A stretch of DNA of 64,000 bases from Deltaproteobacteria bacterium (lineage in GTDB: Bacteria; Desulfobacterota; Desulfarculia; Adiutricales; Adiutricaceae), in assembly GCA_031273455.1 (NCBI GenBank), contig JAISRZ010000070.1:1-64000 (forward strand). The letters run 5' to 3'. The notes under the pieces are model-generated. The model worked only from the letters and a program-made list of their open reading frames with translations. It had not been told where the DNA came from and made no database searches. The position numbers and the translations under genes are program-made. Positions 51,923-61,117 of the stretch are shown here, piece by piece (the stretch's first letter is position 1; each line of letters begins with the position of its first letter).

Positions 51923-53161
51923 ATGGCCAGCCTAGCTCCCCAGTACCACGTTATTAAGGAGGAAAATCCGGACCAGGTGACCCAAGCCGATTTGGTGGTG
52001 GGTTTTTTATCCCGTAACGACGCCCCAACCATTAGCCGGATGGCCACTAAAGTCTCGGAAGGTTGGCGGATGGACTATCCCGGTCTGTCCACCGCCCTGG
52101 TCTTAAGCGATTGTCATTCCCAAGACCAGACCTTAGCTAACTTTTTCCAGACCCACACTGGCCCCCCGAAACTAGCCGTGGTGGCCCCGCCGGAGAAAGA
52201 CCAGGCCACTCAGACGCTCTTTAACCTCCTTATGGTCGCCTCTAGGCTTAAAGCCAAGATCGTCCTTGTCCAGACCGCGGACACTTTAACCATCAAAAGG
52301 ACCTGGTTAAGGCGCCTCATTAACCCCATCGCCGATGATCTAGCGGACTTCACTAACCCTTTGTACTCGCGGAACGCCATTGACGCCCCAGTCACTAACC
52401 TCATGGTTTACCCCATGTTTCGGGCTCTTTTTGGCCGCCGACTTCGGCAACCCATCTTAACGGACTGGGCCTTTAACGACCAGGTCTTGGCCGCTTTACT
52501 AGCCTATAAGGACTGGCCGGACCACTCTGGGCTTTTGGTCCCGGAGCTGATGGTCAAAACCATCGCCGTGACAAGCGGCTTTCGGATCTGTCAATCCATC
52601 ATGACTGAGGGGCGCTATGGTTTATCCAATAAGCGCATGGACACCCCGCATATCATAAAGATGTTTCAGGAGCTAACCTTAGGCGTCTTTGAGACCATGA
52701 TTAGGTTTAAGGAGGCTTGGCGAGCCGTTAAACGCTCTAAACCCACCTCGGTCATTGGGACGGACTTGAAACCCGGTATTTTTCCCATCCGCTATGACGT
52801 TAACTTAAAAGAGCTGTATAACGAGATCCAGGCCCTTTTAGCCGCCACCGAGCCAGAGTGGCGGCGGTTTTTAGCCGACCGCCCGGAGAGTCTACGCCCC
52901 AGGCTTTTAACCGCGTCCTTAGAGGATATTAACGTCTCCGCTCGGGAGTGGGGGCTCTTTCTCTTTTATTGCGGAAACCTCTACGCGACCCTCGCGGAAT
53001 CGGATCGGCCTAAGCTCCTTGAAGCCATGACTCCAGTCTTTCTGGCCCGCTTTTTAAGCTTTCAGAAACAAACCATTGGGTTACTAGGGGCCCAGGTGGA
53101 AGCTAAGGTGGAAGAAAGCGCGGCCATCTTGGAATGGCTAAAAAAAGAGTTAATTAGCTAG
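51923..53161 (+). CDS. GT-A fold glycosyltransferase, divergent
   Basis: The protein is 412 residues. ADLVVGFLSRNDAPTISRMATKVSEG and DYPGLSTALVLSDCHSQDQT align with the start of the glucosyl/mannosylglycerate synthase-like group (typical form GIPSYNNAxTI ... NSDGGSTDGT). The nucleotide-binding DGGSTD reads DCHSQD here, and the later DxD stretch reads VQTADTLT, so metal and nucleotide contacts are altered. The C-terminal 130 residues are helical. It could make a compatible solute or glycolipid, or be catalytically changed. It is monocistronic. Confidence 0.65.
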   Translation: MASLAPQYHVIKEENPDQVTQADLVVGFLSRNDAPTISRMATKVSEGWRMDYPGLSTALVLSDCHSQDQTLANFFQTHTGPPKLAVVAPPEKDQATQTLFNLLMVASRLKAKIVLVQTADTLTIKRTWLRRLINPIADDLADFTNPLYSRNAIDAPVTNLMVYPMFRALFGRRLRQPILTDWAFNDQVLAALLAYKDWPDHSGLLVPELMVKTIAVTSGFRICQSIMTEGRYGLSNKRMDTPHIIKMFQELTLGVFETMIRFKEAWRAVKRSKPTSVIGTDLKPGIFPIRYDVNLKELYNEIQALLAATEPEWRRFLADRPESLRPRLLTASLEDINVSAREWGLFLFYCGNLYATLAESDRPKLLEAMTPVFLARFLSFQKQTIGLLGAQVEAKVEESAAILEWLKKELIS

Positions 53162-53489
53162 ATATAGGTTGATAGACATAGGTAAAACCTTCTAATTTTC
53201 CACTGGTCAAAAAGACGGACCAAAACCGCCTAAAACCTTTAGACCTTGAGGCGACCAAACTATTATTTGACATTCTCGCCCATTATGATATCTTATTAAA
53301 CATCCACAGTAAAAAGTCGCGTCCAGCTTAGGGCTTGGTTTTCTTGACCATATATTAAACTTTAAAGCTCTCATGACCAAAATAAATGAGATCTTAACTT
53401 TTAACGCGTGTTTTTGATGTTCTTAAGGATTTAATCTAAAGTAACGTCAGCTAATATACCGTTTTTCTGTCCAAAGGCGGCATCTTATC
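53162..53489. other. Spacer before the PD-(D/E)XK gene
   Basis: This 328-base gap has no gene. It contains one sigma-70-like promoter (53267-53294). Otherwise I see nothing in it. Confidence 0.45.
53267..53294 (+). promoter_or_regulatory. Sigma-70-like promoter of the nuclease gene
   Basis: TTGACA (53267-53272), a 16-base spacer and TATCTT (53289-53294). The leader to the gene would be about 190 bases. Confidence 0.4.
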
Positions 53490-54674
53490 ATGTCTGAAAA
53501 AAATGATTTTTTTGAACGTTCTTGCCGTATTTTCCCTAGTGACTCTCAGTGGACTAAACCTACCGTAAAATTTAAAGATGATGAACAGAAGACTTCCGAC
53601 CACCTGACGAAAGGATTTGACTTTGATGAATGGTTAAATCGAAGCGAATGGGATTTAACCAATGATGATGGCTCCATTTGGCGATACGCGTATCTACCCG
53701 CGCTTGCCAATCATGTTGATAATGAGAAACATCAAGGCAAAAGGGGTCGCGTTCATCTATTTTCAAAAGCGTCTGACAATAAATTCTATATTGTAGGCGT
53801 AATTTCAGAAATATCGTTGTTAGATGTCAATGAAGCGCGATACGCCGTGGAACGGTTTAGGGAAAGCGGCTGGTTGAAGGTTATGGCCAATGAAATAAAT
53901 GAGGTTATAACTCAATCGACTAAAAACGGCTTAGATATAGAGTCAAAAAGATATACGGAAGAAGACTTCCCCCCTGATAATTCTCCAATTAAGATGTTTA
54001 ACATTAAATTTAGACCCATTAATCTTGATCTATTCGTTGAAAACAGAAAATTCCTTTTTAAGGGCACAGAAACACCTGCCTATGATAAACTGTTCAATTG
54101 GATCCCAAATCTAGTTGAAGATACTGCGGATAGAGACGCGTATAACCAAAAACTTAAAGAGTATGAAGAAAATAATAAAAAGATAGTCACTTCAAAGGAA
54201 TACGAGTATCACCGTATCCAACCAATAATCCAAAAATCCCTTTGCGATCAACTTAACGCACTATTTTCAGATTCTGCTTATGGCGTTGAAGTTAAACCTG
54301 AAGATAACAGAGTTGATATCAAATTAAAAATCAATGATGATATCACTTTAATTGAAATTAAATGCAAAGATTGCGCTCGTGAATCAATTCGGCAATCTAT
54401 TGGTCAGTTGTTGGAATACGCGCATTACAATCAAAGTAGAGAAACAAAAAATTTTGTGATTGTTGGCAACAATGAAGCTTCACTTACAGAATCATCTTTT
54501 TTGGAACTCTTAAGCGACCTTTATAAAGGTCTTTATTTTCGGTATATTTGCTGGCCAGAAGGATTGCCAAAAGTTTCTCTAGACCAAATAGACGAATTTA
54601 GGGATTTTTTCCTATTAAAAAATATGACATTACTAAATTTAAAACACAATAAAGATGACAATGCGCTTTTATAA
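53490..54674 (+). CDS. Orphan PD-(D/E)XK nuclease-like protein
   Basis: The protein is 394 residues. The C-terminal part carries a PD-(D/E)XK pattern: Asp276 in NRVDIKLK, then LIEIKCK (Glu289, Lys291), then the helix RQSIGQLLEYA (301-311), typical of restriction-type and related nucleases. The N-terminal 240 residues are unrecognised, with an alpha/beta look and a charged helix at about 215-235. No methyltransferase, specificity subunit or helicase lies next to it. It is AT-rich, with Asn, Lys and Asp codons unlike the neighbours, so probably acquired. A defence nuclease is possible; other DNA-processing roles are equally open. Confidence 0.65.
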   Translation: MSEKNDFFERSCRIFPSDSQWTKPTVKFKDDEQKTSDHLTKGFDFDEWLNRSEWDLTNDDGSIWRYAYLPALANHVDNEKHQGKRGRVHLFSKASDNKFYIVGVISEISLLDVNEARYAVERFRESGWLKVMANEINEVITQSTKNGLDIESKRYTEEDFPPDNSPIKMFNIKFRPINLDLFVENRKFLFKGTETPAYDKLFNWIPNLVEDTADRDAYNQKLKEYEENNKKIVTSKEYEYHRIQPIIQKSLCDQLNALFSDSAYGVEVKPEDNRVDIKLKINDDITLIEIKCKDCARESIRQSIGQLLEYAHYNQSRETKNFVIVGNNEASLTESSFLELLSDLYKGLYFRYICWPEGLPKVSLDQIDEFRDFFLLKNMTLLNLKHNKDDNALL

Positions 54675-55128
54675 CTTTATAAAAGTTAATATAATTATTT
54701 TTTAATTTAATGGTCAAATAGATAAAAAAGATCTATTTTACCATGATTATGAAAATCAATTTTTGCTTCCTGTCACCAACCAAATGTCCTTTTTACCCTT
54801 ATGAGTCTTATGTTACGTCAAAACTCGCGTTTTACCAGAAGCCTACCAACCTCGCTAGATCTGGCCGTATTTCTATCTTTATTCTTTTTCAACCAAAGCC
54901 TCGCGCCAAACATGGCCAATAAAGGCTTTCCCGAGAACCCACGCCATTAAACCCTTATAAACTAAGCCCTTTATGATTTTGGTTTTTCAATTCAGCCGGA
55001 AAGTACTATAATATCTCTATCTCATCCCGCCACTTTTGGCCGGATCTTTTAGGAAGAACCAAGGTCTTTGGGGTTTAATCCCCTTAGCCCTATAAGTTTT
55101 CCTAGCCATACTTCCTTAGGTTACAGCC
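54675..55128. other. Spacer before the DUF1573 gene
   Basis: A 450-base gap with no gene. It contains a sigma-70-like promoter at its right end (54984-55012). Nothing else recognised. Confidence 0.45.
54984..55012 (+). promoter_or_regulatory. Sigma-70-like promoter of the DUF1573 gene
   Basis: TTTTCA (54984-54989), a 17-base spacer and a perfect TATAAT (55007-55012). It probably drives the DUF1573, surE and J-domain genes as one transcript. Confidence 0.5.
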
Positions 55129-55635
55129 ATGAAACGCCTTATTGTGGTTTTTATTTTTATTATCGCCATAGGTCTAGCCGTAGCTCCTAATCCGGCCCAA
55201 GCTCAAGACCAAAACAAAGCTCCAGAGCCAGCTCCAGCGCAAGAGCGGCCTCAGACCCAGGCCCAAGGTCAAACTAAAGCCCCTCCCGCCACCGCTACCC
55301 CAGGCCCTAGACCCAAGATGGTTCTCCCGGAGAAGGAATACAACGCCGGGCTTAACCCGCCGGGGACCTCCATCACCCATGAGTTCCAGGTTAAAAACGA
55401 GGGTGATGACGACTTGATTTTAGAAGTTGTCCCAGGTTGCGGTTGCGTGGTGACCAATTTTGACAAAACCATCATCCCTGGCCAAAGCGGGACTATCATC
55501 GTGACCGTGGATCTTTATGACGCCTGGGCTGGCCGGGCGGTTAATAAAGCGGTCACGGTTAGCTCCAACGACCCTGACGCTCCCTTGTCCCGACTGATTA
55601 TGCGGGCTAAGGTGGACGAAAAAAAACCCGAATGA
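55129..55635 (+). CDS. Secreted DUF1573 protein
   Basis: The protein is 168 residues. A signal peptide (1-25) is followed by a Pro/Gln/Ala-rich linker (about 26-62) and an Ig-like DUF1573 domain (EKEYNAGLNPPGTSITHEFQVKNEG, VPGCGCVV, IPGQSGTIIVTVD and TVSSNDPD are typical). The CGC motif is conserved in the family. These proteins are periplasmic or surface-exposed; function is unknown. It is followed 13 bases later by surE. Confidence 0.87.
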   Translation: MKRLIVVFIFIIAIGLAVAPNPAQAQDQNKAPEPAPAQERPQTQAQGQTKAPPATATPGPRPKMVLPEKEYNAGLNPPGTSITHEFQVKNEGDDDLILEVVPGCGCVVTNFDKTIIPGQSGTIIVTVDLYDAWAGRAVNKAVTVSSNDPDAPLSRLIMRAKVDEKKPE

Positions 55636-55648
55636 TTTTAGGCTGATT

Positions 55649-56407
55649 GTGAGAGTTTTACTGACTAATGACGATGGTTTCGCGGCTGAGGGGTTAATCT
55701 CAGCCTATAAGGCCTTAAAAGCCGCAGGGCATAAGGTGACTGTCTGCGCCCCGGACCGCGAAAGAAGCGCTCAGTCCCAATCAGTGACCCTAAGAGTGCC
55801 TATTGAGGTTAGGGAAAGACCTTTACCGGATGGGGATCTGGGTTTCGCTATTTCTGGCACCCCGGCTGATTGCGCCCGTTTAGGCTTCACCACCTTGGCC
55901 CCTAAGCCAGTGGATCTAGTGGTTAGCGGGGTTAATAACGACTTTAACCTAGGTTTTGACGTCAACTACTCCGGGACTGTGGCCGCGGCTTTAGAAGCCG
56001 CCGGGGCGGGGTATAAGGCCATCGCCGCGTCTCTAGAAAGGTCCGACGCTTATGACTGGAACCTCGCTGGATCCATTCTGATTAAAGTCATTAACAACCT
56101 TAGCGCTTGGGCTATTCCTAAAGGAGTGGCCTTAAATCTTAACATCCCTAGCCAACCAACCGATCTGGAGCTTGTCTGGACCAAGCCCGATGGACGGGCG
56201 GCCCCGGACACCTATCACCAAGAGCTTGGACCTGATGGTTTAGGCTTATACACCCGCTTAAGAGGCGATCCTCTCTGGTTCTTGGACGCGGAGCCAGACA
56301 CGGATTTAGCCTTAGCCAGGTCTGGCCGGATAACCCTTAGCCCTTTAATCTCGGTTAGGGCCCATACGCCCACCCTAAGCCGCCTTCTGGCCACTTCTAA
56401 AGACTAA
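55649..56407 (+). CDS. surE: 5'-nucleotidase SurE
   Basis: A metal-dependent nucleoside monophosphate phosphatase of stationary-phase survival, 252 residues. The N-terminal LLTNDDGF carries the metal-binding Asp pair. RSAQSQSVT is the conserved Ser-rich loop, and ISGTPADCA and SGVNNDFNLGFDVNYSGTVAAA complete the active site (usually SGxNxGxNxG; here Asp-Phe intervenes). GTG start at 55649. Intact. Confidence 0.94.
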   Translation: MRVLLTNDDGFAAEGLISAYKALKAAGHKVTVCAPDRERSAQSQSVTLRVPIEVRERPLPDGDLGFAISGTPADCARLGFTTLAPKPVDLVVSGVNNDFNLGFDVNYSGTVAAALEAAGAGYKAIAASLERSDAYDWNLAGSILIKVINNLSAWAIPKGVALNLNIPSQPTDLELVWTKPDGRAAPDTYHQELGPDGLGLYTRLRGDPLWFLDAEPDTDLALARSGRITLSPLISVRAHTPTLSRLLATSKD

Positions 56408-56410
56408 AAA

Positions 56411-57319
56411 GTGGCCAGAAATCCCTTTGAGGTCTTCGGGATAACCCCGGAAATGGCCGGTGATTTGACGGAAAAAGAGCTCTTTGGGGTCATTAAATCC
56501 CTTTATCGGGCTTTACTAAAGACCTTTCACCCAGACGCCAACCGGAGTTCTAAACGCCAGGGCGATCAAAAGGCGGTGGAGCTTAACTTAGCCTTTGAGG
56601 CCATCAACCTGGACCGGGATCCGGCCTCTTTTCGGAGCTTAAGGAAAGCCTACCTAACCCGCCAACCCGCCGCCGCCTTTAAACACGCCTTCCTCTTAAA
56701 GAACCAACTTAACCTCCAACTGGAAAGGGAAAGCGTTTTAGCCGACAATTTCTTAAGCTATCTGGCCCAAGACGCTAAACGACCTGGCGAGACCCAAGAT
56801 AAGCCCTCTCTAGTCAAGCTAACGGACACCGGTTTAAGGCTCGGGCTTTTGGACGTGGCCATTAACAACAACATCCGTCAAGCCTCTTGGGTCTTAGGGG
56901 CCAACTACAAGCAGATGGAAATAAGTCTAGAAGGGATTTTATCGGTTAAAGCCGTGGGTCGAAGGCGTTATAGCCGGGCTAACTTTATTCGGCTCTTAGG
57001 CTGCGTCCCCACTGACCGCTTGGATATCGCCCCCTTATTGGAAAAGACGCCCGAGCAGTTTTTCCGTTACCCAGCTTTAAGCCCCGGAGTCGATCCACCC
57101 GGGCCCAAACCCTCGGTCTTAAACCTTATTAGCCAAGATAACTTTAAGCGCCACGTCCTTAAGTTCTTAGAGCCCTTCCTTCTAGAGCGGGCTTACCTCT
57201 TTTCTCTAAATAAAGCCGAGTTTTCCACCACCGGGCATATCAGCTTGGAAGGGGTTATCGTTAAGCTGGACTATCTGACTAAAACCACTAACCCCGCCCC
57301 CAAGGTTGGGGAAGGCTAA
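56411..57319 (+). CDS. J-domain-like protein
   Basis: The protein is 302 residues. The N-terminal 65 residues form a J-like domain (NPFEVFGITPEMAGDLTEKELFGVIKSLYRALLKTFHPDANRSS), with the HPD motif that stimulates DnaK-type chaperones. No Gly/Phe or zinc-finger region follows. The rest is an unrecognised helical region, so it is not a general DnaJ but a specialised co-chaperone or a J-like adaptor. GTG start, 3 bases after surE, so probably translationally linked. Confidence 0.8.
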   Translation: MARNPFEVFGITPEMAGDLTEKELFGVIKSLYRALLKTFHPDANRSSKRQGDQKAVELNLAFEAINLDRDPASFRSLRKAYLTRQPAAAFKHAFLLKNQLNLQLERESVLADNFLSYLAQDAKRPGETQDKPSLVKLTDTGLRLGLLDVAINNNIRQASWVLGANYKQMEISLEGILSVKAVGRRRYSRANFIRLLGCVPTDRLDIAPLLEKTPEQFFRYPALSPGVDPPGPKPSVLNLISQDNFKRHVLKFLEPFLLERAYLFSLNKAEFSTTGHISLEGVIVKLDYLTKTTNPAPKVGEG

Positions 57320-57588
57320 CCAATATGCCAAGGGATAGCTTCAAGGCCAAGCTTGCTATCGACCTTAACGGACTAAGGCTTAATCATCGCGCTTAAAGAT
57401 CCTTAACGGTAACCGTAGTCTACGGCTTAACCCTCGGCCTCTACCCCAGCCACTTGGATACCCCCTTTAACTAAAGAACCAAGGATTCTGTAGCTTACTG
57501 GATTAAAAAGTTTGGTCATAAGGCGGCTTTACGTAGCTTAAGCCCCAAAAACTAGCCGCCAATAACCAGGTTTAAAGGCCTACAATGA
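57320..57588. other. Convergent spacer
   Basis: This is the gap between convergent genes. Apart from the flagellin terminator at its right end nothing is recognised. Confidence 0.4.
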
Positions 57589-57616
57589 AAAACCCCCGGG
57601 TCGCCCCGGGGGTTTT
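57589..57616 (-). terminator. Intrinsic terminator of the flagellin gene
   Basis: AAAACCCCCGGG and CCCGGGGGTTTT form a perfect 12 bp stem with a TCGC loop. On the minus strand it is followed by T residues, 22 bases after the flagellin stop. The symmetry means it can also stop transcription arriving from the plus-strand genes. Confidence 0.92.
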
Positions 57617-57637
57617 AAGGTTAAAGAGCTTGGGAAA

Positions 57638-60600
57638 TTACCCGATCAAGCTTAGAGCTAACTGGGAGAGGCTGTTAGCCTGGGCCAGCATGGAGGTGGC
57701 CGCCTGGGCGAGGACGTTGTTCCGGGTGAACTCCGTCATCTCGGTGGCCACGTCCACGTCAGAGATCCGGCTCTCCGAGGCTTGGAGGTTTTCCGCCTGA
57801 ACAGTCAGGTTGGTCATGGTGTTCTCCAAACGATTCTGGAGGGCGCCAAGGTCAGCCCGGATCTTGTCTTTAGTGTTAATGGCTTCGGTAATGGCGTCCA
57901 AAGCTTCCTGAGCCGTGGACTGGGTCCGGACCTCGCCACCAGCCCAGGGGCTGTCGGCGGCGTTTTGGATTTCCACAAAGCTGTTACGATCCATACCGTT
58001 AATGATCTTGGCCGATAGAGCCGGGGTGTTGATCTCCCCAGCGTTAGCGATCCAAAGATCTCTTTCTTTGCCCACGTCCCGACCATTCAAGGTCACGTTC
58101 CAGACCTCAGTGCCGAGGTAAGAGCGGGATTGGGTAGGCGTCATTGTGCCCCAGTGTTCCCCGCCCAAAGTAAAGGAAGTGCCGTCCTCATGCATTTCCG
58201 CGGCGGCCACGTTCTCGAAATCAACGTAGTCTAGAGCCGCCCTTGAAGCGCTGTCGCTGCCACCTACATCGCAGGCCAATAGATCGTTTTTGTTCCCGCC
58301 CTCTTTGGCGAAAACGTAAACCATATCGGCTTTATTGCCATTGGAGTCAACCGACTGGACCATAGCCCAAAACTCGCTGTTAGCGTTATGGTTAATGGCC
58401 GAGGCTAGAGCGAAAGCCCCAAAATTAGACTGGCCGCTATTTTCTCCACCTTTTAAAAACTGCGAGGTGCCAGCGCTGGCGACCATAATTTTGGTCTTGC
58501 TAATGTCGACCGCCCCATCAACGACGATCGTTGTGGTATAGGCGGACGACCCTTCATTTTTAACCTTAATAGAACTGAATCCTTTAATGTCACCAGTTGA
58601 AATGGCCACTGGCGGAAGGCTAGTCGCCGTTTCCCTTATCCTACCCTTTCCAGTGCCTTGTTTATCAGCTAAAAGGTTAGTGATAGACTCGGCCAGAGCT
58701 TGCGCGATGTAGGAAACCGTGGAATCAGCCGCAAGCGCTGAAAAGCCATTGCCTGCAGCTACGTCAAAACCAGTGGCGCTGGGACCAGCGATAAAGGCGC
58801 TGGAGCCAATATAGGCCGTTGCGCTCAAATCATCTGTGCCAACTGTATCAACTTTGAGTTTGGCGTTCAGATTGTCCAAGCCGAGGTACGGTGGATCCGC
58901 GAGTCCTCCCCCGTCAAGTTTGACCGACTGTTGACCCTTCAATAGGGCGTCACTTTGCAGCTTAGCTATAAGGTCACCAACGCCCGCATTGACTAGGTTA
59001 AGAATATCGGTGCTACTGTGTCCAGCATTTAAGATATTATAAAGAGCGTTTCCGGGGTCATTTAACGCAGTGGTCAATACCGTGTTTAGATGCGCGCTTC
59101 CGGTACCGGAAGCCTTAAATATAATGCTGCTTGTGCCGGTTCCACCAGAAATAATAATTGCTAATTGTTTCACACTAAACGCTGAAGCGATTGTCGCGCT
59201 TTCCGTCCAGTTACCTGCGGAATCAACGTAAATACCAGCGGATAATGATACTTTACCTCGGACATTTCCACTACTACCAATAGTGGTGCCTACCATACTT
59301 GAGGTGATCAGTGTTCTAGAGCCTCCAGCGTCATAAGTATACGTCAGATTTAAGGCTGAATGCTTGTAGTAGTCATCGTTAAGCTTGGCTTGAGCAGAGG
59401 TAATAAGAAGGTTCTTAGCGATTTCCGAAGTCTCTCCAGTCGCGCTCATAGTAAACACGGGATTTATCGCTGTAAATGTGGACCTAAACTTTAATCCGGC
59501 GTTATTTATGGCTGAGTTAACGTCACCATTAAAAGCTAAATACGCGTTCCTCGTCACAAAACTATCGGTAAAGTTGAAAGTGCAGGTCGCCACGTATTTC
59601 GCGGAATTTGTGTTTTCAATGTAATAGACGACTTCGTGTAAGCCAAAAAGTGAGGCCAGTTCGGAGTCGGTGGTCCAATTGCCGCTAGTGTTGGCGTAAA
59701 CGCCAGTATTGACTATCAGGGTTTCCTTACCGTTAATGGTTCTGGTTTCCTGGTTAATGGCCTGATCGCCGTTCCCGCTTTTAGTGACCGTGGTGGAGCC
59801 AACCTGAAAACCAGTTGTCACCCCAGCGTCAACAGTCAGTCCTGAAGTGCCCAAACCCAAAGAATTCCAGGCTCTGTTTAACGCGCCAACCAAACTATCC
59901 CTAGCCTGACTGAGGGCCAGAGCGGAATTCGCGTTAGTGGCCGACCCAACGCCGGAGACCGTAGCCGCGGTGAATCCCATATTTCTTAGAGCGTTCCTGT
60001 CAATCCCAGCGGCGCTAAGCGCTTTGATTTGGGCATCATTTAACGTATAACCTAAAGCGATGTTCTGGAGAACCGAGTTGTTAGTATACGATCCTTTCCC
60101 CGTAACGGTAAAAGTGTCAGGGACCGCCGGGACTTCGGCCGAAAATTCCCCGCCAGCCACCCTAGCGCTACCAAAGACGTAAGCCTCATCGCCGATGCAG
60201 ACGGCCACAGTGCCGCCGCTCAAAACTTGCTTATACAAACTAGTGGCGTCAAACTGAATGCCCACGCGGCTCTGGCTACCGGCGTTAACCTTGTTGACGA
60301 GAGCTTGGAGGCTATCGCTGGAAGTGACCGTGTACCGGCCAGCCAAATACCGACCAGTCAAAAGGGCGGAATCGCTATTTTGCGTCCAATCCCAGTTGTA
60401 GCCATAACTAAAAGTCTGGCCGCTGGTGAAACCAGCGTCTCCGTCTAAAGAGCTGTAACCGGCGGTGCAGCAACCAGGTCCGGCTAAAGGCCCTGAGCCA
60501 GCCGCGCCTTGGCCCCAAATGTCGTTTTTGGCGTCGCCGCCGACCCGTAGACCAGTGGAGCTAGTGGCCCGAGAGTCCCCGATGTTAACAAAGTAGTAAT

Positions 60601-61090
60601 CCTCAGCCGGATTGTTGCTGACCCCAAAGTGAATCTTAAGGCCCTGCCCACCGTGCTGATTGGTGACCGAACCATCCAGGAGCTTAATCCCGTTGAAGTT
60701 TGTGGCGTTGGCGATACGGTCAATTTCCGCGGCCATGGCCTGATACTCGGAATTGATGATCTCCCGCTGGGCCGTGGTGTAAGTGCCGGTAGACGCTTGC
60801 TCGGCCAGTTCCTTCATCCGGATCAGTTTCTCGTCAATGACGCCCAGAGCCCCATCAGCCGTCTGGATCATGCTGATGGCGTCAGCCGTGTTCCGGATGC
60901 CCTGGTTCATGGTGGCGATGTCCGCCCGCATCATTTCCCGAATGGCCAGACCAGCGGCGTCATCGGCGGCGCTGTTAATCCTTAGGCCTGAGGACAGCCT
61001 TTGGACGCTGGTGGACAATCTACCGTAGATTGTCCCCAGATTTCTGGCGGCGGTTTGCGCGGCCATGTTGTGGTTGATAATAAGAGCCAT
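57638..61090 (-). CDS. fliC: Giant flagellin, 1150 residues
   Basis: Filament subunit of the flagellum. The N-terminal D0/D1 domain (1-140) is typical: ALIINHNMAAQTAARNL, QRLSSGLRINSAADDAAGLA, and NFNGIKLLDG. The C-terminal D1/D0 domain (about 1060-1150) ends ATSMLAQANSLSQLALSLIG. Between them are about 900 residues of surface-exposed variable sequence rich in Thr, Ser, Gly and Ala; common flagellins have 280-550 in total. The gene has no frameshift. AAGGAGGA precedes the ATG and a strong terminator follows. The central part (about 58.6-60.1 kb) is less GC-rich than the ends. Export should use the gate encoded at 18.6-34.1 kb, with FliA as sigma factor. Confidence 0.95.
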   Translation of the reverse strand: MALIINHNMAAQTAARNLGTIYGRLSTSVQRLSSGLRINSAADDAAGLAIREMMRADIATMNQGIRNTADAISMIQTADGALGVIDEKLIRMKELAEQASTGTYTTAQREIINSEYQAMAAEIDRIANATNFNGIKLLDGSVTNQHGGQGLKIHFGVSNNPAEDYYFVNIGDSRATSSTGLRVGGDAKNDIWGQGAAGSGPLAGPGCCTAGYSSLDGDAGFTSGQTFSYGYNWDWTQNSDSALLTGRYLAGRYTVTSSDSLQALVNKVNAGSQSRVGIQFDATSLYKQVLSGGTVAVCIGDEAYVFGSARVAGGEFSAEVPAVPDTFTVTGKGSYTNNSVLQNIALGYTLNDAQIKALSAAGIDRNALRNMGFTAATVSGVGSATNANSALALSQARDSLVGALNRAWNSLGLGTSGLTVDAGVTTGFQVGSTTVTKSGNGDQAINQETRTINGKETLIVNTGVYANTSGNWTTDSELASLFGLHEVVYYIENTNSAKYVATCTFNFTDSFVTRNAYLAFNGDVNSAINNAGLKFRSTFTAINPVFTMSATGETSEIAKNLLITSAQAKLNDDYYKHSALNLTYTYDAGGSRTLITSSMVGTTIGSSGNVRGKVSLSAGIYVDSAGNWTESATIASAFSVKQLAIIISGGTGTSSIIFKASGTGSAHLNTVLTTALNDPGNALYNILNAGHSSTDILNLVNAGVGDLIAKLQSDALLKGQQSVKLDGGGLADPPYLGLDNLNAKLKVDTVGTDDLSATAYIGSSAFIAGPSATGFDVAAGNGFSALAADSTVSYIAQALAESITNLLADKQGTGKGRIRETATSLPPVAISTGDIKGFSSIKVKNEGSSAYTTTIVVDGAVDISKTKIMVASAGTSQFLKGGENSGQSNFGAFALASAINHNANSEFWAMVQSVDSNGNKADMVYVFAKEGGNKNDLLACDVGGSDSASRAALDYVDFENVAAAEMHEDGTSFTLGGEHWGTMTPTQSRSYLGTEVWNVTLNGRDVGKERDLWIANAGEINTPALSAKIINGMDRNSFVEIQNAADSPWAGGEVRTQSTAQEALDAITEAINTKDKIRADLGALQNRLENTMTNLTVQAENLQASESRISDVDVATEMTEFTRNNVLAQAATSMLAQANSLSQLALSLIG

Positions 61091-61109
61091 TAGATTCCTC
61101 CTTGAGTGT

Positions 61110-61117
61110 TTATCGGC
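61110..61117 (-). promoter_or_regulatory. Sigma-28-like -10 element before flagellin
   Basis: The minus strand reads GCCGATAA, an exact match to the sigma-28 -10 consensus, 20 bases upstream of the flagellin ATG. No TAAA-type -35 is found 11-15 bases further up, and the leader would be only about 13 bases, so this is suggestive rather than firm. Confidence 0.35.
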
